Assembly (NCBI RefSeq): GCF_900537075.1
Contig: NZ_UNRA01000001.1
Span: 1,450,191 to 1,514,190 of the forward strand
Origin: Tropicibacter sp. Alg240-R139
Lineage (GTDB): Bacteria; Pseudomonadota; Alphaproteobacteria; Rhodobacterales; Rhodobacteraceae
DNA: 64,000 nt
Reading direction: 5' to 3'
The notes beneath the pieces are model-generated. The model saw only the letters and a list, made by a program, of their open reading frames with translations. It did not search any database and was not told where the DNA came from. The position numbers and the translations under genes are program-made. Positions 35,704 to 43,862 of the stretch are shown here, piece by piece; within the stretch, counting starts at the first letter, position 1, and every line of letters begins with the position of its first letter.

Positions 35704-37524
35704 ATGGACATGCGAAACATCGCAATCATTGCTCACGTTGACCACGGCAAAACGACCCTGGTTGACGAGCTGCTAAAACAATCCGGCGCATTCCGGGAAA
35801 ATCAGGCCGTGGCCGAGCGTGCCATGGACAGCAACGACCTGGAGCGCGAGCGTGGCATCACCATCTTTGCCAAGCCTACCAGCGTTGAATGGAAAGGCGC
35901 GCGAATCAACATCGTCGACACCCCCGGCCACGCCGATTTCGGCGGCGAGGTCGAACGGATCCTGTCGATGGTGGACGGTGTTGTCCTGCTGGTCGACGCG
36001 GCCGAAGGCCCGATGCCCCAGACCAAATTCGTGACCTCCAAGGCGCTGGCTCTGGGTCTGCGCCCGATCGTGGTGCTGAACAAGGTCGACAAACCCGACG
36101 CCGAGCCCGACCGCGCGTTGGACGAGTGTTTTGACCTTTTCGCCTCACTGGATGCGGACGAAGATCAGCTGGACTTCCCGCATATGTATGCCTCTGGTCG
36201 TAATGGCTGGGCCGATGCCGAGCTGGACGGACCGCGTCAGGACCTGCACGCGTTGTTTAACCTGATCGTCAACCACGTGCCCGAGCCCAAGCAGATCAAA
36301 CGCCAAGGCGAAGATTTCCGTATGCTGGCCACCACTCTGGGCAGCGACCCTTTTGTGGGCCGCATCCTGACCGGCCGCGTTGAATCCGGCACGCTCAAGG
36401 TTGGTGCCACCGTGCAGGCTCTGACCCGCATCGGTCAAAAGATCGAGCAATTCCGCGTCACCAAGATCCAAGCCTTCCGTGGTCTGGCTCAGCAGGACAT
36501 CGAAGAGGCGCAAGCCGGTGATATCGTATCCATCGCGGGCATGTCCAAAGCCACTGTGGCCGACACCATCTGTGCCCTGGCCGTGGACGATCCGCTGGAC
36601 GCACAGCCCATCGATCCGCCCACCATCACTGTGACTTTCGGCATCAACGACTCGCCCCTGGCGGGTCGCGACGGCAAAAAGGTACAATCGCGCGTCATCC
36701 GTGACCGCCTGATGAAAGAGGCGGAATCCAACGTTGCGATCAAGATCGCCGACACCCCTGGCGGCGAAGCGTTCGAGGTTTCCGGCCGCGGCGAACTCCA
36801 GATGGGTGTATTGATCGAAAACATGCGCCGCGAAGGGTTCGAACTGTCGATCTCGCGCCCGCAGGTGATCATGCGCGAAGAAGATGGCGTTCGCATGGAG
36901 CCGGTCGAAGAAGCCACGATCGACGTCGATGACGAATACTCGGGCGCAGTGATCGAAAAGCTGACCGGCGCGCGCAAAGGTGAGCTGGTCGAGATGAAGC
37001 CCGCAGGTGCTGGCAAAACTCGCATCATCGCCCATGTCCCGTCGCGCGGCCTGATCGGTTATCACGGTGAATTCCTGACCGATACACGCGGCACCGGCGT
37101 TCTGAACCGCGTGTTCCATGGTTGGACAGCGCACAAAGGGTCGATCCCAGGCCGTCGTGCTGGCGTTCTGATTTCAATGGAAAATGGCACTTCGGTTGCC
37201 TTTGCCCTGTGGAATCTCGAAGATCGGGGCAAGATGATGATCGGTGCTCAGGCTAACGTCTACACCGGCATGATCATTGGTGAACACTCGCGCAACAACG
37301 ATCTGGAAGTGAACCCGCTCAAGGGTAAGAAACTGACCAACGTGCGGGCTTCGGGCACTGACGACGCCGTGCGTCTGACCACGCCGATGACTCTGTCGCT
37401 GGAAGAGGCGATTGCCTATATCAACGACGACGAACTGGTCGAAGTGACCCCAAATTCGGTGCGTTTGCGCAAACGCTATCTGGACCCGCACGAACGCAAG
37501 CGGATGTCCAAAGCGGCCAACTAA
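35704..37524 (+). CDS. typA: Ribosome-associated GTPase TypA/BipA
   Basis: 606-residue translational GTPase. G1 is [16 protein letters not shown]2 ERERGITI, G3 [15 protein letters not shown]4 NKVDKPDA, followed by domain II, EF-G-like domains, and the C-terminal BipA region ([33 protein letters not shown]). The start giving [18 protein letters not shown] was chosen; 22 codons upstream are unsupported. It binds ribosomes under stress and cold. Confidence 0.97.
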   Translation: MDMRNIAIIAHVDHGKTTLVDELLKQSGAFRENQAVAERAMDSNDLERERGITIFAKPTSVEWKGARINIVDTPGHADFGGEVERILSMVDGVVLLVDAAEGPMPQTKFVTSKALALGLRPIVVLNKVDKPDAEPDRALDECFDLFASLDADEDQLDFPHMYASGRNGWADAELDGPRQDLHALFNLIVNHVPEPKQIKRQGEDFRMLATTLGSDPFVGRILTGRVESGTLKVGATVQALTRIGQKIEQFRVTKIQAFRGLAQQDIEEAQAGDIVSIAGMSKATVADTICALAVDDPLDAQPIDPPTITVTFGINDSPLAGRDGKKVQSRVIRDRLMKEAESNVAIKIADTPGGEAFEVSGRGELQMGVLIENMRREGFELSISRPQVIMREEDGVRMEPVEEATIDVDDEYSGAVIEKLTGARKGELVEMKPAGAGKTRIIAHVPSRGLIGYHGEFLTDTRGTGVLNRVFHGWTAHKGSIPGRRAGVLISMENGTSVAFALWNLEDRGKMMIGAQANVYTGMIIGEHSRNNDLEVNPLKGKKLTNVRASGTDDAVRLTTPMTLSLEEAIAYINDDELVEVTPNSVRLRKRYLDPHERKRMSKAAN

Positions 37525-37545
37525 GCCGTTTCACAATCGTGATTG

Positions 37546-37573
37546 AAAAGGCGCCCCTTTGGGCGCCTTTTTT
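37546..37573 (+). terminator. Terminator of typA
   Basis: 11-bp stem AAAAGGCGCCC/GGGCGCCTTTT with a 4-base loop and a run of T (37568-37573), 22 bp past the typA stop. Confidence 0.92.
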
Positions 37574-37778
37574 CTTAGGTGCATGGCCTTCCCTGCAAGG
37601 TTATTATTTTTCAAACACTTATGCGGGACAAAAACAAACTAACAACGCATATGACTTTTGTTTATACGGCCCAAAACCCGACATTCATCCAATGTCGGCA
37701 CCGGCTCGAATACCTCTAGCTGAGCTCATGCAGCCCACAACGGGATGCACGACAACCAACAGTTATCGAGGCACGATC

Positions 37779-38174
37779 ATGAGTTCTTTAAGTTTCAATC
37801 AACTGACCTTGACGCTGGCCGCCGCCGCATTTCTGGCCACATCACTGAGCGCTTTTGCGTCGGAACCACCCACTGTGGTTGATCCGACCTCGGGCGAAAC
37901 CGTTTCGATCACCGACATCGACATTTCCAGCCTGAGCGAAGAAGACCGCCAGAACATCGGCGATCAACTGGCCGATCTTGGGATTGCCCCCCGTGGCGGT
38001 CGGGATCGAGGCGAAGCGCCCCGTGGCGGTGGCCGTGATGGTGGGCCGCGCGGCGGCGGCGAAGAGGGCGGCGCTGAAAGTGGCGGTGGTGAAGGTCGCG
38101 GCGGCGAAGGCCGTGGCGGTGAAGGACCCGGTGGAGCGGGCGTTGGTGGTGGTGCACCGGGAGGTGACGAGTAA
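37779..38174 (+). CDS. Exported protein with Gly/Arg/Glu-rich low-complexity tail
   Basis: 131 residues. Sec signal (SFNQLTLTLAAAAFLATSLS, cleaved near AFA), then a short folded part (VVDPTSGETVSITDIDISSL) and from about residue 69 a tail built of GGR, GGE and GGG units (GGEGRGGEGRGGEG and similar). The start was taken at MSSLSFNQ; the frame upstream spans the terminator. The tail is likely disordered and extracellular. It is the first of three adjacent same-strand genes ending in a membrane regulator. Confidence 0.75.
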   Translation: MSSLSFNQLTLTLAAAAFLATSLSAFASEPPTVVDPTSGETVSITDIDISSLSEEDRQNIGDQLADLGIAPRGGRDRGEAPRGGGRDGGPRGGGEEGGAESGGGEGRGGEGRGGEGPGGAGVGGGAPGGDE

Positions 38175-38189
38175 GCCCGCTCTCTCAAC

Positions 38190-38219
38190 GTGCGGCGCAG
38201 CGGATCACCTGCGCCGCAC
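38190..38219 (+). terminator. Strong hairpin after the Gly-rich protein gene
   Basis: Perfect 11-bp stem GTGCGGCGCAG/CTGCGCCGCAC with an 8-base loop, 15 bp after the stop, without a T run. Likely a transcript end or a stabilising structure. Confidence 0.6.
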
Positions 38220-38358
38220 ACATCACGTACCACTTTGCGAAATCTCCTTCGCGACGCATTTGAAACCCAATTTTTCAAGGCGTTGCCCCGAATGAGGGAT
38301 TTCCTGACGTTTGCAAAGTGCTGTACGTTCGGCGGATGATACCAAAGGATTGCCACCA

Positions 38359-38838
38359 GTGCCGCGCCTGATCTCGACCGTTCTGCTGATGCTGATGCTC
38401 TTGCATCAACCAGCCGTGGCCCAGACTGTCGGCCAGACGCCCGACGTCGCCAAACCAATGGTGTCGCGGCTGCAGACTGAGGGTTATGCCGTGACCGAGA
38501 TCAGCCGTACCTGGCTTGGACGCATCCTGATCACCGCCACCACCGAAGGGCACCTTCGCGAGATCGTGCTCAATCGAACCACCGGAGAGATCCTGCGCGA
38601 TCGCCTGTTCCCCCTGCGCAGCTCTGATGTTTCGACTGAGACACCGCCGTCGCCCTCTGTTGGTACAGATCCGCAGCCTGACCCCGACACGGTCGGTGGT
38701 GACTCTGGTCCCGCCGGTCCCGGCGGGAGGGGTGGACCCGGCAGTTCGGGCGGTCCCGGTGGAACGGGCGGCCCGGGCGGCCAAGGTGGCCCTGGCGGAT
38801 CTGGCGGACAGGGAGGCGGCGGTGCGTCGCAGAACTGA
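38359..38838 (+). CDS. Exported PepSY-like protein with collagen-like Gly tail
   Basis: 159 residues, read from a GTG with AAGGA nine bases upstream. Signal peptide PRLISTVLLMLMLLHQPAVA, then a PepSY-like domain (MVSRLQTEGYAVTEISRTWL, GRILITATTEGHLREIVLNR, TTGEILRDRL), a proline linker, and a tail of about 40 residues with Gly at every third position (GGPGGTGGPGGQGGPGG). Small PepSY domains often bind or inhibit partners in the periplasm. It is followed 30 bp later by the membrane LuxR-type regulator. Confidence 0.8.
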   Translation: MPRLISTVLLMLMLLHQPAVAQTVGQTPDVAKPMVSRLQTEGYAVTEISRTWLGRILITATTEGHLREIVLNRTTGEILRDRLFPLRSSDVSTETPPSPSVGTDPQPDPDTVGGDSGPAGPGGRGGPGSSGGPGGTGGPGGQGGPGGSGGQGGGGASQN

Positions 38839-38868
38839 GATGAGCGTATTTCTCCTTCGCACGGGCAG

Positions 38869-39354
38869 GTGCGCGTGCTGAAACACCCTGCCTTGGTCTG
38901 GATCCTTGTAGCCGTGCAAACCCTGTGCGGCGCTTACTTTTTATGGGAAATCCTGGCTTCGATCCTGGGTTTGCCAACCCTGCCGCTGCGCTGGCAGATG
39001 CGCGAGCTGGTCGAAATCGGAGCCAGCCTTGGGCTGGTCCTGGGCGCGGCCTTGGGCATTCAATTGGCCCGCGTCGCCAGCCGTGAAATGAAACGTGCCG
39101 ACAACGCGCGACGGCTGACGTCAGGCGAGTTCACCGCCGCCGTGGATGAGTATTTCGCTGCGCTTGATCTGACGGCTGCCGAAACCGAAGTGGCTTGGTT
39201 CCTGCTCAAAGGTCAGTCGATTGCCGACATTGCCCAACTCAGAAATACCCGCGAGGGCACGGTCAAGGCACAGTGCACCGCCATTTACCGAAAAGCGGGT
39301 GTCAGCGGTAAGTCGCAGCTCTTTTCGCTGATCGTCGAAGATGTCTTGTTGTAA
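38869..39354 (+). CDS. Membrane-anchored LuxR-type (helix-turn-helix) regulator
   Basis: 161 residues. Two N-terminal membrane helices (ALVWILVAVQTLCGAYFLWE and ELVEIGASLGLVLGAALGIQ) are followed by a linker and a C-terminal LuxR-type DNA-binding domain (LDLTAAETEVAWFLLKGQSI, ADIAQLRNTREGTVKAQCTA, IYRKAGVSGKSQLFSLIVED). No receiver or ligand domain is present, so sensing would be through the membrane part. The start is GTG at 38869, or the GTG two codons later. The adjacent exported PepSY-like protein is a candidate signal partner. Confidence 0.85.
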   Translation: MRVLKHPALVWILVAVQTLCGAYFLWEILASILGLPTLPLRWQMRELVEIGASLGLVLGAALGIQLARVASREMKRADNARRLTSGEFTAAVDEYFAALDLTAAETEVAWFLLKGQSIADIAQLRNTREGTVKAQCTAIYRKAGVSGKSQLFSLIVEDVLL

Positions 39355-39356
39355 TG

Positions 39357-39386
39357 CCCCTTTCCCGCTCTGGCACGGGAAAGGGG
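39357..39386. terminator. Bidirectional terminator hairpin
   Basis: Perfect 11-bp stem CCCCTTTCCCG (39357-39367) with CGGGAAAGGGG (39376-39386), 8-base loop, in the gap between the convergent regulator and CoA-ligase genes. Confidence 0.75.
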
Positions 39387-39407
39387 GCTGCTCGATCCAT
39401 TCCCGCA

Positions 39408-40916
39408 TCAAGCGTCAGAAGCGGTCATGTCAACGAGCAGACGTCTTTGGATCTTGCCCGACGGCCCCTTGGGCAGATCATCCAGGATATGCACCCGGTC
39501 CGGCGCCTTGAAGGTGCCGACCTTGGACTTGCACAGCGCGCGCAGGCTTTCTTCGGTCTGGTCTGACCCGTCGCGCAGTTTGACCGCGGCCTCGACCAGT
39601 TCACCATAAGAGTCGCAGGGACGGGCAAATGCCGCGGCTTCGACCACGTCTGGGTGGGTATAAAGTGCCTCGTCAATCTCACGCGGGGCGATGTTTTCAC
39701 CGCCTTTGATGATCAGTTCCTTGAGGCGACCCGTGACAAAGACATAGCCATCCTCGTCCTGCCGTCCCAGATCACCGGTGCGCAGCCATCCGTCGGGGGT
39801 GAACGTACCCTGTGTGGCATCAGGGTTGTTGAGGTATTCCAGCATAACGTTTGGGCCGCGCACCACCAGTTCCCCTTCAACGCCGGCCGCTACGGGTTTG
39901 AGATCGTTACCAAAGATGGCGACCTCGTTACCATAAGCACGCCCAGGCGATCCGATTTTGCGCACGCCCGGAGGCATGGGGTTCGACAGGATTTGCGCCG
40001 CCGTTTCAGTCAACCCCATGGTTTCGATAATCGGAACTTCAAACCGGGCCTCGAACGCGCGCTGAACGTCTGGCGCCAGGGCTGACGAGGCCGAGCGACC
40101 AAACCGCAGACGATCGCGTGTGGCTGTGTCTGGGTCACTGTCCGAGGCTAGAAGGTGTGAGATGATCGTGGGCACGACCGAAAACCATGTCGCCTCACCC
40201 TCGGCGCAGTGGCGCCAAAAGCGGGATGCCGAGAATTTCGAACACATCGCCAAAGATCCACCGGACACAAGCGCACCCATGACGGTCACGCACAGCCCGT
40301 TGATGTGATAGATCGGCAAGACGCAAAGGCCGCGATCCTCGGGTGTCAGCGCATGGGCCACGGCAGTGGTCCAGCCCCCCGCCAAAAGACTGGCCTGGGT
40401 ATGGACCACACCCTTTGGCTTGCCTGTGGTACCCGAGGTGTACATCAGCAGCGCGTGACTGTCCGGTGTCACCTTGTGCAGCTTGCCCCCCTCTCCGTCG
40501 CCAAAACGCGACGGATCGAGAGGTTGTATGTTGCCGGGTGTGGTTCCCGCAAAAAGGTTGCTCTGCTCAGTTCCGACAAACGCAAACCGGGCGCCACTGT
40601 GATCCAGCGCATAAGTGATCGCCTCGTTCCCGGCGACCAGATTGATCATTGTGGCCCGAAACCCGCCATAGAGCACGCCAAACAACACCTCGACCGCGGT
40701 GCGCCCGTTGGGCATCATCAGCGCTACACTTTCGCCTGGCTGAATGCCGCGCGCGGTCAGATCCTGCGCGATGCGGCGCGCGGTCAGGCGCAGTTCGTAC
40801 CACCGCAGCGCTGCTTCGCCTTCGGGGAAAACGAACCCATCGCCGCCGCTGTCGGCGCGGGCGTCGATCCAATCGCGGATCGTGCCCTTGGGAGGGTGGC
40901 TTGATGCGGTGCTCAT
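39408..40916 (-). CDS. AMP-forming acyl-CoA ligase, SauT-like (sulfoacetate-CoA ligase candidate)
   Basis: 502-residue class I adenylate-forming enzyme. P-loop LLMYTSGTTGKPKGVVHTQA, A5 ETMGLTETAA, A7 GWLRTGDLGRQDEDGYVFVT, A8 GRLKELIIKGGENIAPREID, and the catalytic lysine in LPKGPSGKIQRRLL. Its start overlaps the acylating aldehyde dehydrogenase stop by 4 bp. In Cupriavidus necator, SauT (ligase) and SauS (acylating sulfoacetaldehyde dehydrogenase) degrade sulfoacetate together; the same pairing here suggests a short organic acid such as sulfoacetate as substrate. The family call is firm, the substrate is inferred. Confidence 0.85.
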   Translation of the reverse strand: MSTASSHPPKGTIRDWIDARADSGGDGFVFPEGEAALRWYELRLTARRIAQDLTARGIQPGESVALMMPNGRTAVEVLFGVLYGGFRATMINLVAGNEAITYALDHSGARFAFVGTEQSNLFAGTTPGNIQPLDPSRFGDGEGGKLHKVTPDSHALLMYTSGTTGKPKGVVHTQASLLAGGWTTAVAHALTPEDRGLCVLPIYHINGLCVTVMGALVSGGSLAMCSKFSASRFWRHCAEGEATWFSVVPTIISHLLASDSDPDTATRDRLRFGRSASSALAPDVQRAFEARFEVPIIETMGLTETAAQILSNPMPPGVRKIGSPGRAYGNEVAIFGNDLKPVAAGVEGELVVRGPNVMLEYLNNPDATQGTFTPDGWLRTGDLGRQDEDGYVFVTGRLKELIIKGGENIAPREIDEALYTHPDVVEAAAFARPCDSYGELVEAAVKLRDGSDQTEESLRALCKSKVGTFKAPDRVHILDDLPKGPSGKIQRRLLVDMTASDA

Positions 40917-42322
40917 TTGCCCGCCTCGGCCCAGTATGCCCCGAACACATCGTCCAGCGACGGTTCGCGTGACGGGATTTCGCGGATCACCTTGGTGGTC
41001 TGGATGAAATGTTTCCAATGCAGATTGTCGTCGATGGAATTGCCGCCCCAACTGCCACAGCCCATCGAAAGCGAGAACGGCATGCCGTTGGTAAACGATC
41101 CCCCCGTTGCAAAGGTATGCGCCTGATTGACGATAACACGGCAGGTGGGCATCGAGCGGCCAAGCTCGACAGCGCGTTTGTCCTGCGCCGTGTGAATACC
41201 AACCGAATGGCCAGCACCCTGATAGGTCAGAACAGACTTGGCCGTTTCAACCGCAGCCTCATAGTCACTGGCGCGATAGAGCGCCAGAACCCGGCTGAGT
41301 TTCTCGCCGCTCAAGGGGTGATCTGCGCCAATGCCATCGGTTTCAACGGCGATGAATTTCGTGTCGGCAGGCACCTGATCGGCCATGCCAAGCGCCTCCA
41401 GCATTTTGTCGGCGTCCTGCGCGATAACCTCGCGGTTCAAATGCCCATCGGGCCAGAGCCGGGCGATGATCGTATCGGCCTGGTCAGATTGCACCAAAGC
41501 GCCGCCAGCCTTGGCCATCTCGGCGACGAAGGCGTCATAGACAGCGTCGACCACGACAGCCGCGTTTTCTGATGAACAGGATGTTGCGTTGTCGAATGTC
41601 TTTGATGCGGTGATTTTCTCAGCCGCCGCCGCCAGATCGGCGGATTCGTCCACGATGGTAATCACGTTGCCCGCGCCCACAGCAACCGCAGGCGTTCCCG
41701 CAGTCTGAGCGCGGTGGACGTTGTTCTGACTGCCGGTGCAGATCACACGGTCGCAGGCCTCCATCAACGCTTGGGTCTTGGCCTTTGACCCCGGCGCGGG
41801 AACCATCTGCACCAGATCGCGGTCCAAGCCAATCTTGTCGAATTCGGAATGGATATAGTCGAGCAGCAATTCGCAGCTTGCCACCCCTTTAGGCGACGGC
41901 GCGACGATGATAGCGTTGCCGCCTTTCAATGCGTTGATGATGTTGTTGGCAGGCGTCGCCGCCGGGTTGGTCGAGGGCACAACAGCACCGACGACACCCA
42001 CAGGGCGCACGATTTCTGTGACCCCAGTCGCCGGGTCATCGCTGATGACACCATGCGTTTTTACCTCTGCCAGATCGCGCAACAGGCCAAGTGTCTTGCG
42101 GTGATTCTTGGTTATCTTGTCGGGCACATTGCCCAGTCCGGTGGTTTTCACCGCCAGTTCGGCCAGTGTCCGGTTGCGGGTGGGTTCCATGATGGCCCAA
42201 CCTGCTGCATGTGCGGCCCGGTCATAGCGCACCTGATCGGCGCCCGCCTCATAAGCCGTCTGCGCGGCTCGGGCACGAGCAACAATCGCATCAATAGCGG
42301 CTAGATCATCATGAGCATTCAT
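40913..42322 (-). CDS. CoA-acylating aldehyde dehydrogenase, SauS-like (sulfoacetaldehyde dehydrogenase candidate)
   Basis: 469-residue NAD(P)-dependent acylating dehydrogenase interconverting an acyl-CoA and its aldehyde. Catalytic cysteine in SKTFDNATSCSSENAAVVVD; cofactor region VGVVGAVVPSTNPAATPANN and ICTGSQNNVHRAQTAGTPAV. The C-terminal GGSFTNGMPFSLSMGCGSWG resembles SauS and EutE-like enzymes. It follows tctC by 81 bp and overlaps the ligase gene. If the pathway is sulfoacetate, it would reduce sulfoacetyl-CoA to sulfoacetaldehyde; the downstream acetyltransferase (Xsc) is not in the window. Confidence 0.85.
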   Translation of the reverse strand: MNAHDDLAAIDAIVARARAAQTAYEAGADQVRYDRAAHAAGWAIMEPTRNRTLAELAVKTTGLGNVPDKITKNHRKTLGLLRDLAEVKTHGVISDDPATGVTEIVRPVGVVGAVVPSTNPAATPANNIINALKGGNAIIVAPSPKGVASCELLLDYIHSEFDKIGLDRDLVQMVPAPGSKAKTQALMEACDRVICTGSQNNVHRAQTAGTPAVAVGAGNVITIVDESADLAAAAEKITASKTFDNATSCSSENAAVVVDAVYDAFVAEMAKAGGALVQSDQADTIIARLWPDGHLNREVIAQDADKMLEALGMADQVPADTKFIAVETDGIGADHPLSGEKLSRVLALYRASDYEAAVETAKSVLTYQGAGHSVGIHTAQDKRAVELGRSMPTCRVIVNQAHTFATGGSFTNGMPFSLSMGCGSWGGNSIDDNLHWKHFIQTTKVIREIPSREPSLDDVFGAYWAEAGK

Positions 42323-42352
42323 AGGTCAAGGTCCTGTAAAAATCTAATGGAA

Positions 42353-42385
42353 AGGCGGCGGCGGCCTACGGCACATCCGCCGCCT
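42353..42385 (-). other. Intercistronic hairpin after tctC
   Basis: Perfect 9-bp stem AGGCGGCGG/CCGCCGCCT (42353-42361 with 42377-42385), 15-base loop, in the 81-bp gap between the binding-protein gene and the dehydrogenase gene. Likely sets relative expression or stabilises the binding-protein message. Confidence 0.55.
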
Positions 42386-42403
42386 CTCTCGGGGAGTTTG
42401 GGT

Positions 42404-43366
42404 TTAAAGGCCCGACAGCAGCTCTTTCAGAGTTGCTTCGCGTGCGGCCCACATTTCAATCACCTCGTCACGGTTCATGATGTGCATGGGCGAACCGCCA
42501 GCCTTCATCTTTTTGGCGACGCGGCTGTTTTCGAACATCGCTGGAACGGTCGCGGCAAGACGTTCGATCACCTCAGGCGGGGTGCCTTTGGGGACCATCA
42601 CACCGCGGAAGTTCACCGACGAGTTGTCGACGTCCAGCCCCTGTTCCATCATCGTTGGAACGTCCGGCAGGAACGCGCTGCGCTCTAGGTCAGCGACGCC
42701 AAGGATTCTGACGTTACCCGCTTCTTGCGCGCGGAAGGCATCGGATAGGTTGTTTACACCGCCCATAACTTCACCCGCGATCACGGCCTTCATCGCAGCA
42801 GCACCGCCACCTTTGGTCGGGATATAGGCCATCTTGACGCCCGCTGCCTTTTCGATCTGCAGCGCTGCAATGTGGTGACCCACAAACAGGCCCGCGCCCG
42901 AGAAGGTCAGCTTGCCGGGGTTTTCCTTGGCAAAGGCCACGACATCATCCATCGAGTTGAACGGGCTGTCTGCTGCAACCACAAAGACCGCCGGGTCTGC
43001 ACCCCAGTTGGCAATGGGTTCAAAGCTGTCGGTCGAATAGGACACGCCGCCCTTGATCGACTGAGCGATAAAGTGGGGTACGTTGTAGGCCCCCAGAGTG
43101 TAGCCATCGGAATCCGCCTGTGTGGCGAACCAGTTCCAACCAACGCGCCCACCGGCGCCCGGCTTGTTGATGATGGCGATCGGCATGCCAAGCGCATCCT
43201 CGTTCCCGGCGGTCATGGTCACGATCCGCGCTTGGAAGTCGGTGGCGCCACCCGCACCATAAGACACCATCATCATCAACGGACGATCCGGGTAATCCTG
43301 CGCCATGGCGCCACCCGTCAATCCCATCAGGGCTACAGCGGCCCCTGTAATCCAGTTTTTCATCAT
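42404..43366 (-). CDS. tctC: Tripartite tricarboxylate transporter substrate-binding protein TctC
   Basis: 320-residue periplasmic binding protein with signal MKNWITGAAVALMGLTGGAM. The family start YPDRPLMMMVSYGAGGATDF and IINKPGAGGRVGWNW are the canonical TctC ligand loops, followed by LTFSGAGLFVGHHIAALQI and MVPKGTPPEVIERL. Such proteins bind carboxylates or other organic anions with high affinity. Tandem ATG codons at the start follow GGAGGAAACA. Confidence 0.94.
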   Translation of the reverse strand: MMKNWITGAAVALMGLTGGAMAQDYPDRPLMMMVSYGAGGATDFQARIVTMTAGNEDALGMPIAIINKPGAGGRVGWNWFATQADSDGYTLGAYNVPHFIAQSIKGGVSYSTDSFEPIANWGADPAVFVVAADSPFNSMDDVVAFAKENPGKLTFSGAGLFVGHHIAALQIEKAAGVKMAYIPTKGGGAAAMKAVIAGEVMGGVNNLSDAFRAQEAGNVRILGVADLERSAFLPDVPTMMEQGLDVDNSSVNFRGVMVPKGTPPEVIERLAATVPAMFENSRVAKKMKAGGSPMHIMNRDEVIEMWAAREATLKELLSGL

Positions 43367-43406
43367 GAGTGTTTCCTCCCTTGGAACTCAGCCGCGTTTG
43401 TCGCGG

Positions 43407-43862
43407 TCAAAATAGAATTTCACGTGGTGTGTAGACTTTGAGCAGCATCGCAAAGAGCCCATACATTACGGCGATGAACCCTGCGGTGATCACCGCCCGT
43501 TTGATCCAGCTGCGTGCCTCGTTGTGGGGCGCTGGATCATAGAGCGAGAGCAGGATGAAGAAGGCCACGGTGGTGGCGGTGTAAAAGCCAAACGTTTTGG
43601 CGGCCCAGAAGATATAGACCAGTGCAACCACCAGACCGGGCAACAGGTTGACGATCATTGTGCGCGAGACCCCCGTCCCGACCCGGCTAAGCCCCATCAG
43701 GGCCTTGCCGAATGTCCAGCCCGCCAGCACCACAAAGACTGATGAGATCAGGCGCGGGAACAGGAAGGCCTCGGCGGGTTGTTGGGTGTAGCTGATCCAG
43801 GCGATCCAGCAACCAACGGCAAAGATGATGCCCGACGGGATGATGTGTTGTGTGCGGGTCAT
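43407..43862 (-). CDS. tctB: Tripartite tricarboxylate transporter small permease TctB
   Basis: 151 residues with four predicted helices (GIIFAVGCWIAWISYTQQPA, FPRLISSVFVVLAGWTFGKA, GLVVALVYIFWAAKTFGFYT, AVITAGFIAVMYGLFAMLLK). TctB family proteins are small and divergent; assignment rests on size, topology and place between tctA and tctC. Its start overlaps the tctA stop by 4 bp. Confidence 0.88.
   Translation of the reverse strand: MTRTQHIIPSGIIFAVGCWIAWISYTQQPAEAFLFPRLISSVFVVLAGWTFGKALMGLSRVGTGVSRTMIVNLLPGLVVALVYIFWAAKTFGFYTATTVAFFILLSLYDPAPHNEARSWIKRAVITAGFIAVMYGLFAMLLKVYTPREILF

Noticed and set aside
36145-37134. 329-residue minus-strand frame opposite typA
   Set aside because: It is the antisense shadow of a clearly conserved GTPase gene; high GC third positions keep the opposite frame open.
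37964-38458. Proline/arginine-rich minus-strand frame
   Set aside because: Mirror of the GGC-repeat coding for the glycine-rich tail on the + strand; the + strand gene has the signal peptide.
38000-38830. GGC/GGT-rich tandem sequence considered as CRISPR or satellite repeat
   Set aside because: Units are irregular, lie in frame within two genes and encode Gly-rich tails; there are no spacers.
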